Shown: in pieces, positions 13,322 through 26,460 of the stretch
Numbering within the stretch: the stretch's first letter is position 1
How the letters are laid out: the number at the start of each line of letters is the position of its first letter
Assembly (NCBI GenBank): GCA_024291935.2
Contig: CM044317.1
Location: 20,420,230-20,484,229 of the forward strand
Direction: 5' to 3'
Length of the DNA: 64,000 nucleotides
Source: Okapia johnstoni
Taxonomy: Eukaryota > Chordata > Mammalia > Artiodactyla > Giraffidae
Translations under genes and position numbers: made by a program
The notes under the pieces: generated by a model
Seen by the model: only the letters and a program-made list of their open reading frames with translations
Database searches by the model: none
Told to the model about the DNA's origin: nothing

Positions 13322-13436
13322 TTTTTGTCACGTTGCATGACTTGCAAGACCTTAGCTCCCTGACCACAGACTGAACCCGTGCCCTTAGCAGTGAAAGCAC
13401 AAAGTCCTAACCACTGGACATCCAGGGAATTCCCGC
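13322..13436 (-). mobile_element. CHR-type tRNA SINE
   Basis: Antisense copy of the cetartiodactyl CHR family; the tRNA-like head is at the right end (ccactggacatccagggaat). 3' part is truncated. Confidence 0.75.
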
Positions 13437-14154
13437 TGCCCTAATTGTCTGTTGAACAAAAATGTCAGAATATTTCTTTTCACTAGATACTGTTGCCTCA
13501 GGGGCCATTAGTCACATTCAGAAGACATGGTCCCTTTCATTTAGCTCCAATAGGAATCTAAGTTGTTTGGAAATAGTATGATTTTGCTGGCAGAGAATGT
13601 ACCTTAAAATGGAAGTTGGCTTGGTGCCCTAGAAAAGAAGAAAAATGAAATGACCCTGCATTGCAGAAAGATAAGAAGTGGTTGGTATGCAACATTCTGC
13701 CACCTGCGTTGAGACAAACAGAAACTTTTAGCTAACATGTTCTTCTATTATTTCCAAAATTAATCCAGCAGTCAATAGTAGTAAAGCATGTGAATAAATT
13801 CTGTCATGATTTTTGTTTGCTTGGAGAATAAGAAATTACAGAAAATCTAATATTTCCATTTAGTAATACTCTAGCCCTACATAGCGAATTCATGAACATT
13901 AACTTATAAATCCCATACTATCTTTCTAAAATAAATAGAATGCATATTACTCCCACTATCCAGAAACTGAGGATGGATATACCACTTGAATAATGCAATA
14001 GATCAGACAGCAAATAAGACAATCAAACGGAGGTCTTCAGATCCCAAATTCAGCATTTTCCCCATGATATTTCATTTCTAATATACTCTAAAGAACTAAC
14101 ATGAAAAAGAAATTATACATTTTGTAGTTTACAAATTATTTATCAAAGAGTGCT

Positions 14155-14282
14155 GGGCATGGCAACCCACTCCAGCATTCTTGCCTGGAGAATCCCCATA
14201 GACAAAGGATCCTGGCAGGCTACAGTCCATGGGGTCACAAAGAGTTGGACACAACTGAAGCAACTTAGAACGCACAGCACAA
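14155..14282 (+). mobile_element. Bov-tA SINE, 5' truncated
   Basis: Only the BovB-derived body is present (ggcaacccactccagcattc to acacaactgaagcaactta). Confidence 0.85.
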
Positions 14283-14439
14283 TGTAAAGTTTATAAATTG
14301 CTTAACCAAAGGTATCCTAATTATTATTCACAATTAACACAGTCCAAAACTATCAAATTCTGTAAGATAAAGTCATAAATTTATCACAATAAATTGAAAT
14401 ATTTTTCCACTCTTTTAAACTTAACATTATGGTTTCAAA

Positions 14440-15950
14440 CTCTTACTCCCAATCTAATGCTAAAAAGTAGGGAAGGCAGAAAGTAGATTAGTGGTTGCCT
14501 AGGGCTAGAAGGATATGGTTTTTCCAGTAGTCATGTATACATGTGAGAAATGGTCTATAAAGAAAGCTGAACGCTAAAGAATTGATGCTTTTGAACTGTG
14601 GTGTTGGAGAAGACTCTTGAGAGTTCCTTGGCGAGAGAGTTCCAGAAAAACAGCTACTTCTGCTTTATTGACCATGCCAAAGCCTTTGGCTGTGTGGATC
14701 ACAACAAACTGTGGGAAATTCTTAAAGAGATGGGAATACCAGACCACATGACTGCCTCCTGAGAAATCTGTATGCAGGTCAGGAAGCAACAGTTTGAACT
14801 GGACACAGAACAACAGACTGGTTCCAGATGGGGAAAGGAGTACATCAAGGCTGTATATAGTCACCCTGCTTATTTAACTTATATGCAGAGTACATCATGA
14901 GAAATGCTGGGCTGGATGAAGCACAAGCTGGAATCGAGATTGCCGGGAGAAATATCAATAACCTCAGATATGCAGATGACACCACACTTACGGCAGAAGA
15001 AGAACTAAAGAGCCTCTTGATGAAAGTGAAAGAGGAGAGTGAAAAGTTGGCTTAAAACTCAACATTCAGAAAACTAAGATCATGGCATCTGGCCCCATCA
15101 CTTCATGGGAAATGGATGGGGAAACAGTGGAAACAGTGGCTGACTTTATATTTCTGGGCTCCAAAATAACCGCAGATGGTGACTGCAGCCATGAAATTAA
15201 AAGACGCTTACTCCTTGGAAGAAAAGTTACGACCAACCTAGACAGCATATTAAAAAACAGAGGCATTACTTTGCCAACAAAGGTCTGTCTAGTCAAGGCT
15301 ATGGTTTGTCCAGTAGTCACGTATGGATGTGAGCACTGGACTATAAAGAAAGCTGAGCGCCGAAGAATTGATGCTTTTGAACTGTGGTGTTGGAGAAGAC
15401 TCTTGAGAGTCCCTTGGACAGCAAGGAGATCCAACCAGTCCATCTTAAAGGAGATCAGTCGTGAATATTCATTGGAAGGACTGATGCTGAAGCTGAAATT
15501 CCAATACTTTGGCCACCTGATGCGAAGAACTGACTCATTTGAAAAGACCCTGATGTTGGGAAAGATTGAAGGCAGGAGGAGAAGGGAACGACAGAGGATG
15601 AGATGGTTGGATGGCATCACTGAATTGATGGACATGAGTATGAACAAGCTCCGGGAGTTGGTGATGGACAGGGAAGCCTGGTGTGCTGCAGTCCATGGAC
15701 CGCAAAGAGTCAGACACGACTGACTGACTGAACTGAACTGAACTGAGGGCTCGGAGGATGGCGGAGAGGAAATAAAGAATCCTCAGGAGTAGCGGGTTGT
15801 TTTTTGAGGGGAGTACAAAGACTTTTTAAAATTTCATTTGTAGCAATAGTTGCACAGTCCTGTGAATATGCTAAAAAAACACTGAATTATATACTTTGAG
15901 TGAATTGTATTGTATGTGAATTACATTTCAATAAAGCTGTTTTAAACAGG
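14440..15950 (+). mobile_element. Old L1 3' end, interrupted by BovB
   Basis: Left part 14440-14514 and right part 15746-15950 are one L1 3' UTR that ends in tacatttcaataaagctg (15921-15938). The BovB at 14515-15745 was inserted into it. Confidence 0.75.
14515..15745 (+). mobile_element. BovB LINE, 5' truncated, nested in an old L1
   Basis: A 1.2-kb 3' part of BovB with LRYADDTTL (14958-14990) and the C-terminal segment open from 15082 to 15723, ending in repeated ACTGA. The target duplication agggctagaaggat (14501-14514) / agggctcggaggat (15746-15759) is visible and lies inside an older L1 end, which resumes after it. Confidence 0.93.
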
Positions 15951-18429
15951 AAAATAAGGAGTCAAAGTAGAGCATTTTTACTTATCATAATAACATTACA
16001 AATCTAAGGACAAATTGAAATTTGGATTATTTATTCAACATTTATGAATACTTGCTCTATTCAAAACACTCTTTTAAAATAAGATATGACCTCAAATTCA
16101 AGAAATTGACAATGCTTCAGAAAGCGAAATAAAGAAATAGACAGTGAATTTTAATACCAGAGCAAGTTAAATATAAACTGTATAAAAAATAAGTACACAT
16201 AAAATGTAATGGATACTAGAGTAATCCCCTGGAAATTTAAATATGTAGCCAAGTATCACTTGGCTGTGTGATCTTGGGCAGCATAAAATAATATATTAAA
16301 GCACATTAAGAACAAAGCTCTACATAGATGTAAATGCACTGTTTCCTCATAAATAAAACGAGAAAAATGGTAAAACAATTTCTACAATTTTTATGTACTC
16401 TAAAGTTTTATAAGTCTACAATTTAGATTAATGCTAGACAAACTGATTTCTATCACGGATTATTTTTCATTTTTGCTTGAAAAATTGTGTCAATCTCTCA
16501 TCAACAGAATATAACTATTTTTGTCACTATCATACCAAAATGACTCACATCCAAAGGAAGGTCATTCCATTTAAGGGAGACATTCAGAAGAACTGTTTTC
16601 TTATTTCAAAGATATGAATATTGAATAATTTCAATATTATTCAAGAATTTTTCATTTTAGAATGCTATAATGCCCTATTCAACTCTACCTACTCTCAAGA
16701 TCTCTATTAAGTATTACCTTTTCTCTAAACTCTTCTCTTACATTTTCAAGTCAAAATATACTCTCCTATGTTCAAACAGGTTTGAACTTTATTGTATGCT
16801 ATTTGTCACATTCCATTTAGACAGTGTTTGTGTTCTCAGCACAGCATCTGGAATTCAGATAGTTTGGAACAGACTATTCGGTCCCAAAATTCAGTGAATC
16901 AGTTAACATCACTATATTTTAGTTTATATTATACAACATGGTTTCATTTTTCATCTGAAAATTTCATAAAATAGTTTAAATGATAGCACTCATTTTCTGG
17001 GAAGATATAGGAAAGGAGAATTCAAGCTGCCAGTAGGCACGTAAATAGTCTTGCCAAGGGAAAATTTTGCAATATATAGCAAATGTCATTAAATGTAAAT
17101 TTGAACCAGTTATTCTATTCTATAATGAAAATATATCCAGGAGATAATCAGGATGTCTCAGTGATTTATGATGATGTTCACCACAGAATTATTTACCATG
17201 AGAACATTGGTAATAACCTAATTATCTAACCATAATGGATCCCTTAAATAAATTATCCTTCAATAGAATTTATATTTACTCCATTAAAAAAATCACAATA
17301 TAACAAAATGTTTAATGACATGGAGAAAAATTAATGGTGTGTAATGTTTAAAAAGAAGGTTATAGAATTCCAGAGAAAACCTAATCATAAATAACAATTC
17401 CTTTGCTTTCATATCACAATCATACAGGCATGAGGGATGCCAATTGCCCAGAAGCTCCACGCTAGGTAGGCGCACACCCATCTTCGTTTTTTTAAAATTC
17501 TGAATTCTGAGTAAATATGATTTTAGATAATGTTTTCAAGCAAAAAAAGTGTTCCCATTCTTCTATCTCCTTAAACTCTTGTAAAGAATGCCCTGAAAAA
17601 AGTCAAACAACTCATCTTCTATTGTTTTTGATCCAAGTATCAAGAGCTTTACATAAAATGCTACAACTAATCTCACCTTTACCAAGAACAGTCAATTCAG
17701 ATGTTTTGAGGGTAAACTTAGATTCAAAGTTGATGGCATCAAAATAATTCTTAAAAGTGTTGAGAATACATTTACGAATCTGTATTTTTTTCCATTCTCT
17801 TATAATCAAGCATGTTTGTGTTTCCTTTTGTATCAGTCACAGTAAAAATAACCTTTCCCTTGCTGTGTTCATTTTCTAGTAATGGAACGGGAATTCTTTT
17901 TTAATATAATGTTTTATAGAAATTAGGATTACATCAGTTTCCTTGTGTGCTAACTGATTTTTAGCTGCCATCGTGGACTCTACTCAATAATCTAGAGGAG
18001 TCCTTATAAACTGGGGAATATTCATTCTATAAGAGTTTCCATCACAAGCTTATTGGTCAAGGGAAGCTTTTTTTGCACTTCAAGCTGAGTCTCAAACAGA
18101 GAAAATAACACCAGAAAAATGTCAGAGATTTTTTTCCTACGCCGTTGTTAAAAGCGGGGATGGCTCAAATTGTACCTCAGACCCAGCAAGTCAAGATCTA
18201 CAGGGATTGAAGCTTTTGGAAAAGTTCTCTGGACAAACGTGATGTGAATCCCTTTGTTAAGATCTAAAGGTTCTTTCTAAGATAATGATAATAAGGAAGA
18301 CGGTATGTAACACCTCAACACCCAGAGACTTCAGGGAATCTTTATGCTTAAGGCACTCTGCTGGGCACATTATGTGGACCATCTCATTTGATCCACATGC
18401 CATCAATATGGGAAAACAACCATGGCGGT

Positions 18430-18700
18430 AGTGATAATAGCCAACTCTGAGTGACCAACACACATGGCATGTACTATGTGCCAGGCTGTGTTTTACCATC
18501 TTATAAATTAGAAAATTTTTGAATTCAACTTGTAAGTCTCATAACTACCCCTTGAGAGAGAGAGACTAATTCCAGCTTCATTTTCTGAAAAGGAAGCTGA
18601 GACACAAAAATGCTAAGTGACTTATCCAAAGTCACACTGCTGGGGAGTAGCAAAGACAGAATTATTTGAATTCACACAGTCTAAGTCTAGACTATTAACC
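18430..18700 (+). repeat. MIR SINE
   Basis: Contains actatgtgccaggctgtgtt, the core aaggaagctgagacacaaaa and taagtgacttatccaaagtc in MIR order. Confidence 0.75.
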
Positions 18701-19282
18701 ATTAAAATGCTTCAGAACAAGTTATTTGAATCTCTTTGTTTTACATGGAAAATACAACATTGTGTTTATGTCTGTGCTGCTTGACACGTGCCTTTGGCTC
18801 ATGAAAGTCCTTCAATTCACGAGCATTGAGTTGAATTGCCAAAAAAAAAAGAAAAAAAAATCATTAGAAAATATCCAATCTAGAAAATTAGATGGCTTTT
18901 CAATTTAGTTTTTAAGGAATTATTATGCTATTCTAAGTATAATAATTAAAAAAAAAATTATGTTTGAGTACTATAGAAAATTAGACTCAGTGAGTACCTA
19001 ATTCAATTATTTTGGTACAGAAACTCTAAATTATGAATCAAAAACCAAAATCAACTGTATTAATTTGCATTAAAATGAACCAATTCATCTTCTTAGACCC
19101 ACAAAATGAGCCTATTAAAAAAGCATCCAATGTACAAATTTCAATAAGAACAAAGTCTTTATCCTCTTAGAGTTACATAGCCAGAACTCAAATATCAAAA
19201 TATCTTTGAAAAGAACATATTTCATCTTGCTTAAACTTCTAGGAGAGAACAACTACATCTCCACCTCACAAAACTGGCAGTT

Positions 19283-19354
19283 ATTACTTACATATTTCTT
19301 ACATACATATTACTTACATATTTCTTACATGTAAGAAATTACTTACATATTTCT
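19283..19354. repeat. Short tandem repeat with palindrome
   Basis: Three copies of attacttacatatttct-type units with spacers; after the second copy the palindrome cttacatgtaag is present. Confidence 0.7.
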
Positions 19355-22300
19355 CAACCTGCCAATTTATAAAATCTGTTTCTCCACTTGCTAAATGGGA
19401 ATAGTGACAAATTTCTTTCCTACCTAGCTCTTAAGGAAAAATAATCATGTAGTAGTTAATTAATGCCATATGTATTAATGATGAAATATATAAGAAAATA
19501 CACTGTAAATTCTCACACACTCTAAAAATAAAAATAAACTGCACCAGTAGTAACGAGACTTTTTTCAGTCATGGAAGCTTGAAGTTATTTTATTGCTGTG
19601 TTTGACCACTTTTCTTTCAAATTTCTTAAAGCAAAAGTAAAATAGTCTATTGTGGAAACAGTTCAATGTGTTCTTCCATTTGATGCTTTTCCAAAATTTT
19701 TACTTACGCTTTATCTAGCCATACATTCATATCGGCCTATTATTTATTAAGCATTTAAAGGTTCTTTCTGCTTTCATAAGTGAGCTTTGTTATAAATTAA
19801 TCTTCTAGAATTCCACAGAACTGAACAAACTAGAAGAAAAATGAAAAGAAATCCTCTGATGCACCTCATATGCTTTCCAATTTCAATTATTTGATTCATT
19901 TACCTTGCCCAGAAACGAAGATACTTTGTGAAACTGAGCAAGCTACCATAGCATGAAATTTTCTCTATTCTTCTATCTCTATGGTAGGAGTTCTACTAAT
20001 TGCTTATTTTAGAGGGCTAAAAATAAACTACCAAATATACCAAGAGAAGCAGTAAGTGCTCACAGTCACTACTAAGGGGAGCGGATAATGTCTGTACATT
20101 TAAAATCTATCAGTGCATTCCTCTTGGAAACTTCCCCTTGAAATTTAATAAACTTTATCCCTGGGTTAAACACAAATCACCAATATTTTAGTTTCAAATT
20201 TCAGTACTCTAAAGGAGATCTTTTATCCGTAGTCATAATGCTATTCCAATGCTGTCAAAATGGCTGTTTGTCTCCGATTTCTAGATTACAAATCTAAACT
20301 TAAGCAAATAATGATATCTTGGCTGTTAAAAAGCAATTTAGAAGGCAATCCTGTAGAATGGTTTTAATTATTTTTTAGTTATTGGAAAACCATGACCTTC
20401 TATCTGATTATACTGCTTTAGCTAAAAGTCACTGATAGCATGAGTTTTCTGATTAACAAAATGTTAATTTGATAACTTTTTAAAAATAATTTTGAGATAC
20501 ACATTGACTTGAGGAGCTAGGTAAAACACAGATCAGGAAGTCATATAAATAATGCTGCTGCTTTTGGAAGCCAGAAGAAAATATCTGATGACAAATAGGG
20601 AGGTAGATACTGTCTTTCTTGACCCGCCGCACTTTAAGCTGTAATCTAAACCCATTGAGAAATAAGAAACACAGTGAGAGTAAGGGAAGTAAACTTCCCA
20701 GGAGTCCATACAGCCTTGAGGCAACATACCCAGCACACTGATGGAGATGGGTAAGATATAAGTAAGTCCTTCCACATCTGGCATTTTTCTCCCATTAAAT
20801 ACTTCAGGCTTCACAAATTTTTTCAACTATCCAAAATGTGTTTATCATACAACCAAGAAGAGACAGTGTTCATGTGATCAACTGGAGTTCTACCTCCGGG
20901 CGAGAGACCATGACTCTGACCATTCTTAGAGTTCAAACAATATGTGTATGATTCGATTATGGAAAGAAACTGAGGGAATCTCAGAGATGACCATCAAATA
21001 TCTACATCTCAACACTCAAATAAAGACAAAGTAAAGTTCTATCACCCTAGAACACTGGAGGATTTAATTATTCAACAAATGCAAATTTTCCACCTGCAAA
21101 AGAGGACATTTAAAGAAATAAAAAATATAAAATTTAGCTATATGGAGTGTAAATCATTTGAAGATATGCCATTCCACTCTCTATATTCTTTAAAAATGCA
21201 TAATCAACCCTAACTACCTCTAAATAAAAGAGGCCCCCATATGTAGATGAGAAGTGGTACATAAACTTAATTCATCAGTGAATCTGAAACTCTATTCAGA
21301 GATTATGCACCTCTGTCATCATATACCCTTGTTTTTTGGCACCATAAGCTTCCACATAGCTCTCTATTGTGTACATGCAAACACACACATTACACACAAT
21401 GCAAGACATTTGTAGACATCACCTATCAATCCCTATTTCTGGGTGGAATCTTCCTGTCTCTATTGTTCACAAAGTACTCAGAGGCAGCTGCTCTGGTGTC
21501 ACAGAAGACATGGTTTTTCAGAGATGACTGAGATCAGTACAGTTCTGAAAATCTGAGTCCTCCAGAAGACTAGGCTAAGAATAGTCAGAGTTTCACTGTA
21601 AGGATGAATCAGTAGTTACCAAAATGGTGTGTGTATATATCACATGAACGGCACTAATAAAACATAAATTTATTCAGCTTCTAGTGCAAAGATTTAGTGA
21701 TGAAATATCCCCAAGTAATCAGATAAAAGTGAAAAAAAATAAAAGTCCATTTTATTTTTTAATCATTTACATTCACCTTTGCTTTTACTGTGCTCTATTA
21801 GGAGAAAAAATATCTTTATAGTCATTAATATTTTAAAAGAGCTAAGCAACCAAAACCAAACCTGGAAAAATCAGCATCCAGCATAAGGTGATTTTAGGTC
21901 ATCAGGGCAATTTCAATGCTGTTAACTATACCTTCAAGTAAGCAGCATTTATTTTTCAGTTTCCTGTCTAAATCTTATGTATGACCAGAAAGAAATATTT
22001 TAAGTGCCAAAAATACTAGGGAAAGTGTAAACAGGTTAAGAGAAGGGAAAAAGTATATTTTAACTCCAAGAGTTATAAATTCCAAGTGCTTCTTTTCACT
22101 CCTCCCTAATCTTCAAAACATTCCGGGAAAAAAAAATGAGAATATTCAACACAAATTTCCAGTTCTGTCACACATAAGCTATTTTCTTATAGATAAAAGG
22201 TATATAAATATAAGCTAAGAAAGAGACAGTATCAGAGAGGAAAAGGTCCAATGAAAGGCTGAATTTCCACTTAATAAGTAAAAACAGAGATCCTAAATAA

Positions 22301-24702
22301 AAATTTAAAAGAGAGATAAGCTGGATTTCAAAACACAAATATGAATTTAAAATAGTCATTTTCTCAACACTATTTCCAATTTATTTCAGTCTGTAAATGT
22401 ACTTACAATAGACAGCCTCTATATTTTTATGAAGAAACACTGCAACTTAGAGCATTTCCTTTCTAAGAAACTAAATTTAGAGACTGTAGGAGGTATAGGA
22501 AGCGATAGTCATGATAGCATTTAAAATGTAAGGGGAAAAAAAATTTACAGTGTCTTAAAGTAAACAAACACCAAACTTATTTAAACTTTTAAGTATTATA
22601 CACAGAACACTACTGATAATTAAAATACAATAAAGTACTTTCTGGTTGGTATAGATATTTCACTTATGTCAGTATTTCAGATGGCAATTATTTATTAATA
22701 TGCAATTCTGCAACCAAAATTTTTACTCACATTATATGAGCTAATATAGTTCAGTACTTAAGATCAGTTTGCAAAATATAACCAAGCAAGTAAAATATAT
22801 CCATTACTAAGTGATTTATTTCCTAGTAATTTGCCACTTCCTATTTTAGGTATCTAGTTCTTCAGCCAAATTTCATGTATCACTGACTTATATTGACACC
22901 TGCTGGAAAGTACTGGAATTGTTTGTTTCTCATTTCATTATCTGGGCAATTTACTTTTGAGAAAAAAATTGTGAAAGATAAACATCTTAACTGAGAATAA
23001 TGCAAATTTTAATTTTTTAAGAGAAAAAAGTAACATTTAATTCTAAACATTTAAACTGTAGTGGTTTCTTTAGGAAATTAAAATCTCAAGAAGTCAGCCC
23101 AAAGAGTATTTCAGTTGGGAACTAACTTATCCAAGGACTTTATTAATGTAAGTTGTACTAATTTGGGGAGTAATTATGAAACTAAGCAAACTTCTCCAGT
23201 ATTTGAACTTCTGCCTTTCATCTTAAGACCATCTTAATACCTTGGTCACATGACTTGAGGAAACTATCTAATTTTGTGAAAGTACATATACAAATAGATG
23301 AGAAAAAAGATCCAGTTAGTGAAACAGGATGTTTTATATATTCATACTTATAGATAAAATGATAAAATAACGAGTTAGTGAGTGAGCTTTTCTTCTCTAT
23401 CATCAAAACTGCCTATTTATGAACTACATAAACATTTCATCAGGATAAATTTATTATCTGAAGTGAACCAAAACACAAAACATTTGAATAAATAATTTAT
23501 GGATTTTTACAAGTTAAGTTGTATTAAGTTTTAATGAACTTCAAATGAAAACGCTTCTATTTCTGCAAAGAATGCCCATCACCATAATCTGTCTCCTGAA
23601 ACTTTTCAGGAAAAAAAAAAAAAAGATTAAAGACATTTAATTGGCCAAAATGCAAGAAACAACAATATATAATAAAGTTAGTAGAATTCTGCTTTCCCCT
23701 GTCTAATCCACTGCCATATAATAAGCAAGATTTAGGCGCTCAGACATGTCATATTTTATAACGTCAGAAAAATAACATTGTCCTAGAGACAGCTGTTTGA
23801 ATTATAAATGATTTTGGCTAACAGGGCAACAAGATACATTATCGGGAATGGTACTAAGAACATGATATGAAGGAAGAATATTGTACTGCGGTGCTGGATA
23901 AATTCCTTCAGCATTCTAGTTATAACTCCCCCCTTCCTTTTTCATATCAAATCACTCCAATTTCTGACAAAAGTAATAATAAAGTATGAACATAGTTTAC
24001 ATAAAACAAAACAATGATCAAAAATATAATAGCTAATTTAAAAAATATACAGAAGCTCATTCAATGGTTTATGTTTAGGATGACGTAGTATTTGAAATTT
24101 GCAACTGTCAAACAAGTTGCCTTCTCAAAGTGTACTTAAATCCACCAGTCCAAACAAAATTCAGTTCTTCATGTTTAACTATAGTATATTAAGATTCAGG
24201 AATATGGGGGATATTTTACCATGAGATGTGTTTCTCATGGTAGTTTCTAAAATGTGTTTTAATTTTTTAATTGATAAACAATGAACTAAAGAGAGATGGA
24301 CAGTTTTTAATGAATCTACTGAAAGATTATTTTAAACTTTTTAAAAATCTACTGACATTTATGTAAAATTAATTGCCCATTTAGTATTAAGACCACAAGC
24401 ACCTCAGAGGTAACAGGTCTTAATGAATGTAGTTTTTGCTATTATTTTCTCCAAACAATTCACTAGTCCTTTACAAAAAACAAGATTTTGTCAATTACAA
24501 AATAAAATATGCACTAAAATAGTACTTACTCCTGATTCTGAAACAAAATGTAATTAAGCAATTCACTTTAACAGCTTCTACAGTCAGTCACTAAGAAAAG
24601 GAATCTTTCCTTGATAAGAACCCTGAAAGACTAAATTCTAGAGCCCGAGAAACAGTAGAATTGTCTGACACCAGAAATCCTCATTCTCAATCACTCAGTT
24701 AC

Positions 24703-24804
24703 CTTACAGAGCTTCTGATACCGAGGAGAAGAAACTGCCATCCTTTGTAAACGATGTAACAAAACCACAACTTTCTGCAGAGACGTTCTCACCACAGCCA
24801 TCAT
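24703..24804 (-). CDS. UTRN: Candidate alternative first exon of a short utrophin (G-utrophin/Up113)
   Basis: On the minus strand an open segment of 34 codons starts with two adjacent ATG codons (24804-24799) and ends in AAG|GTAACT, donor GT at 24702-24701. The encoded start is MMAVVRTSLQKV and the end is RMAVSSPRYQKLCK. A further in-frame ATG lies at 24741-24739; it and the second of the two tandem ATGs both have A at -3 and G at +4. The donor is in phase 0, exactly what is needed to join the next utrophin exon, which begins with a whole Asp codon by analogy to dystrophin exon 56. The intron is the equivalent of dystrophin intron 55, home of the Dp116 first exon, and G-utrophin is the known utrophin homologue of Dp116. 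I did not recognise the peptide itself, so position, phase and promoter motifs are the evidence. Confidence 0.5.
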
Positions 24805-24837
24805 TTTAAGTTTACCACACTTCTGCAGACACCTCAG

Positions 24838-24900
24838 AATTTGCATTATAAATGAAGAGCAATGATCATTTCCTCCCGGTCACTGGACAATGATTTGCCA
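24838..24900 (-). promoter_or_regulatory. Putative internal promoter with octamer and TATA-like box
   Basis: Directly upstream of the candidate first exon, the plus strand shows a perfect octamer ATTTGCAT (24839-24846), the binding site of POU-domain factors. It overlaps a minus-strand TATAAT (24850-24845). Further up is GACAATG (24886-24892), a SOX-like site. The TATA-like box lies about 40 bases before the first ATG and about 105 before the third. POU and SOX factors fit a gene active in nerve tissue, as known for G-utrophin, but the sites are short and function is inferred. Confidence 0.4.
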
Positions 24901-25400
24901 GTTCTCTGAGCATGCTCGTTTCCAGGAAAGCATTTGAAAAATACAGGGGACTTAGGTGCTAGGCAGAAGGAGGCTGGTATTCCTTCAACTTCTTCTCAAT
25001 TTAAAAAACATACACAAACGCCACCCAGAAAGCCCCCAGCAGATGCACACAGCCAGGACTTGCTCAGCCCAGCACGGCCAGACAATGAAGCAAGTTGTTG
25101 GGCAGCCAAACGCTGCTTGCTGCTGGGAGAGGAGAGCACTCAGTAGCCAAAAAGGATATTAAGTGAAACATTAAAGCTGCAGATACAAAGCAGATATCCC
25201 CGGGGAACAGAGATTCAACACATCACCAAGATGCATGCCTTGTAGCAGGTTTATATTAAGCGATCCAGTGGCATTCACTCTCTCACTTTAAAGAGAGATG
25301 TGTTCGCTACCCGACTAAACGCAGCTCTGGCTGTGTTCTATGGGATGAGTGAATAGAGCCCATGACAAATCTCGAGCAGAAGGGGACCTAACTCTATTAT
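24900..25400. other. Unique, moderately GC-rich stretch upstream of the candidate promoter
   Basis: This stretch has no recognisable transposon, unlike most of the intron. It is richer in C and G than its surroundings and includes a second GACAATG (25080-25086). In the minus-strand direction it lies just upstream of the candidate first exon and could be promoter-proximal regulatory DNA. Small open frames on the plus strand (24934-25146 and 24956-25162) have no recognisable product. Confidence 0.3.
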
Positions 25401-26219
25401 ATCAGCCCAGACGTTAAGTGTTAATAAATCCCCTCCACGCAGGTCTCAGAACAAGACCATCTGAAACAAAACAAAAAATACATGCAGGGGACTTTTACCT
25501 AAGATACCCTAAAAGCAGAGTCGTCCACAGGCTCTCACTACTAACATTCCAAATTACCACATTGCCCCTTAGTATCTTCATGATCTTGTTTTATTTGCCA
25601 TAAAGCTGTTTTAATTTTAGAAGTAAGAAATGTAAGATATGATGTATATGTCACATAGAAGAACCCAGTGCAGAATTTTGAGGTCTTATGTTTATGTGTA
25701 TATATTTCAGATGCATTTTCTAAATACTTCAGCTTGAATACCACAGTAAATATCAACTGAGGCAAAGTACTGTTAGGTAATAAGCAAAATAACCTAGAAT
25801 GATTCCATGACGAGGTTAAAGGGCACAGCCAGAAATAGAAGCCAGACGTTTCTCATTATGTCCTGCTCAAATTAATAACCTGGGTAAGTCTGCATTTTCA
25901 CCTTTCTGCATCCTTGTCATGACTCTTTAAAAGAAATGCAGCATTTAAAAATATTCGTTTCTCTTCTTCTACTTTGTCTGCCTTCTTAGTCCTTCATTTT
26001 AGCATGAGTTAAAGCCCTAAAGTGGGTCTTAGAAGGTTGCGTTTATCAAGCAGCGTTTTTTGTGAGTTTCTATTTGTCTATTTTTTCCCAGCAGCTGTAT
26101 ACTGAGAACCTATACTGCCTCCTTCTGGGCAGTCTAACAACATCAAAATATCTATACAAATCCCAACTCGGAAGAGGTCATCAAAGAACGAGGTGATTAA
26201 AACTAGCAATTTTTAAGGC

Positions 26220-26460
26220 AAATATATAGACACATGAAGTAGATTAGTAATTATTTGAGGGTCAGAGAATTGGCAACAGAGGATTGACAGCTAAGGAGTA
26301 CAGGGTTTCCTTTTGAGGTGATGAAAATGTTCTAATTTGATTATGAAAAAGGTTGCACAGCTCTGTGAATACAGTAAAAACAATTGTACAACTTAAAGGG
26401 ATGAAATGGAAGGATTGTAGGGTATGTGGAATGTTAATAAAGCTGTTATAAAAAATGAAG
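26220..26460 (+). mobile_element. Old L1 3' end
   Basis: A diverged copy of the same L1 3' UTR as at 15746-15950, ending gttaataaagctgttataaa. The 138-codon open frame on the opposite strand (26678-26262) is a shadow that partly covers it. Confidence 0.65.

Noticed and set aside
15066..15647. 193-codon minus-strand open frame
   Set aside because: Exact antisense shadow of the BovB C-terminal frame at 15082-15723; the same shadow appears at 7711-8349 for another BovB.
24701..24707. Donor CTCT|GTAAGG for the candidate first exon
   Set aside because: It fits the U1 consensus better but leaves one extra base, and with the next exon starting GA it would make TGA.
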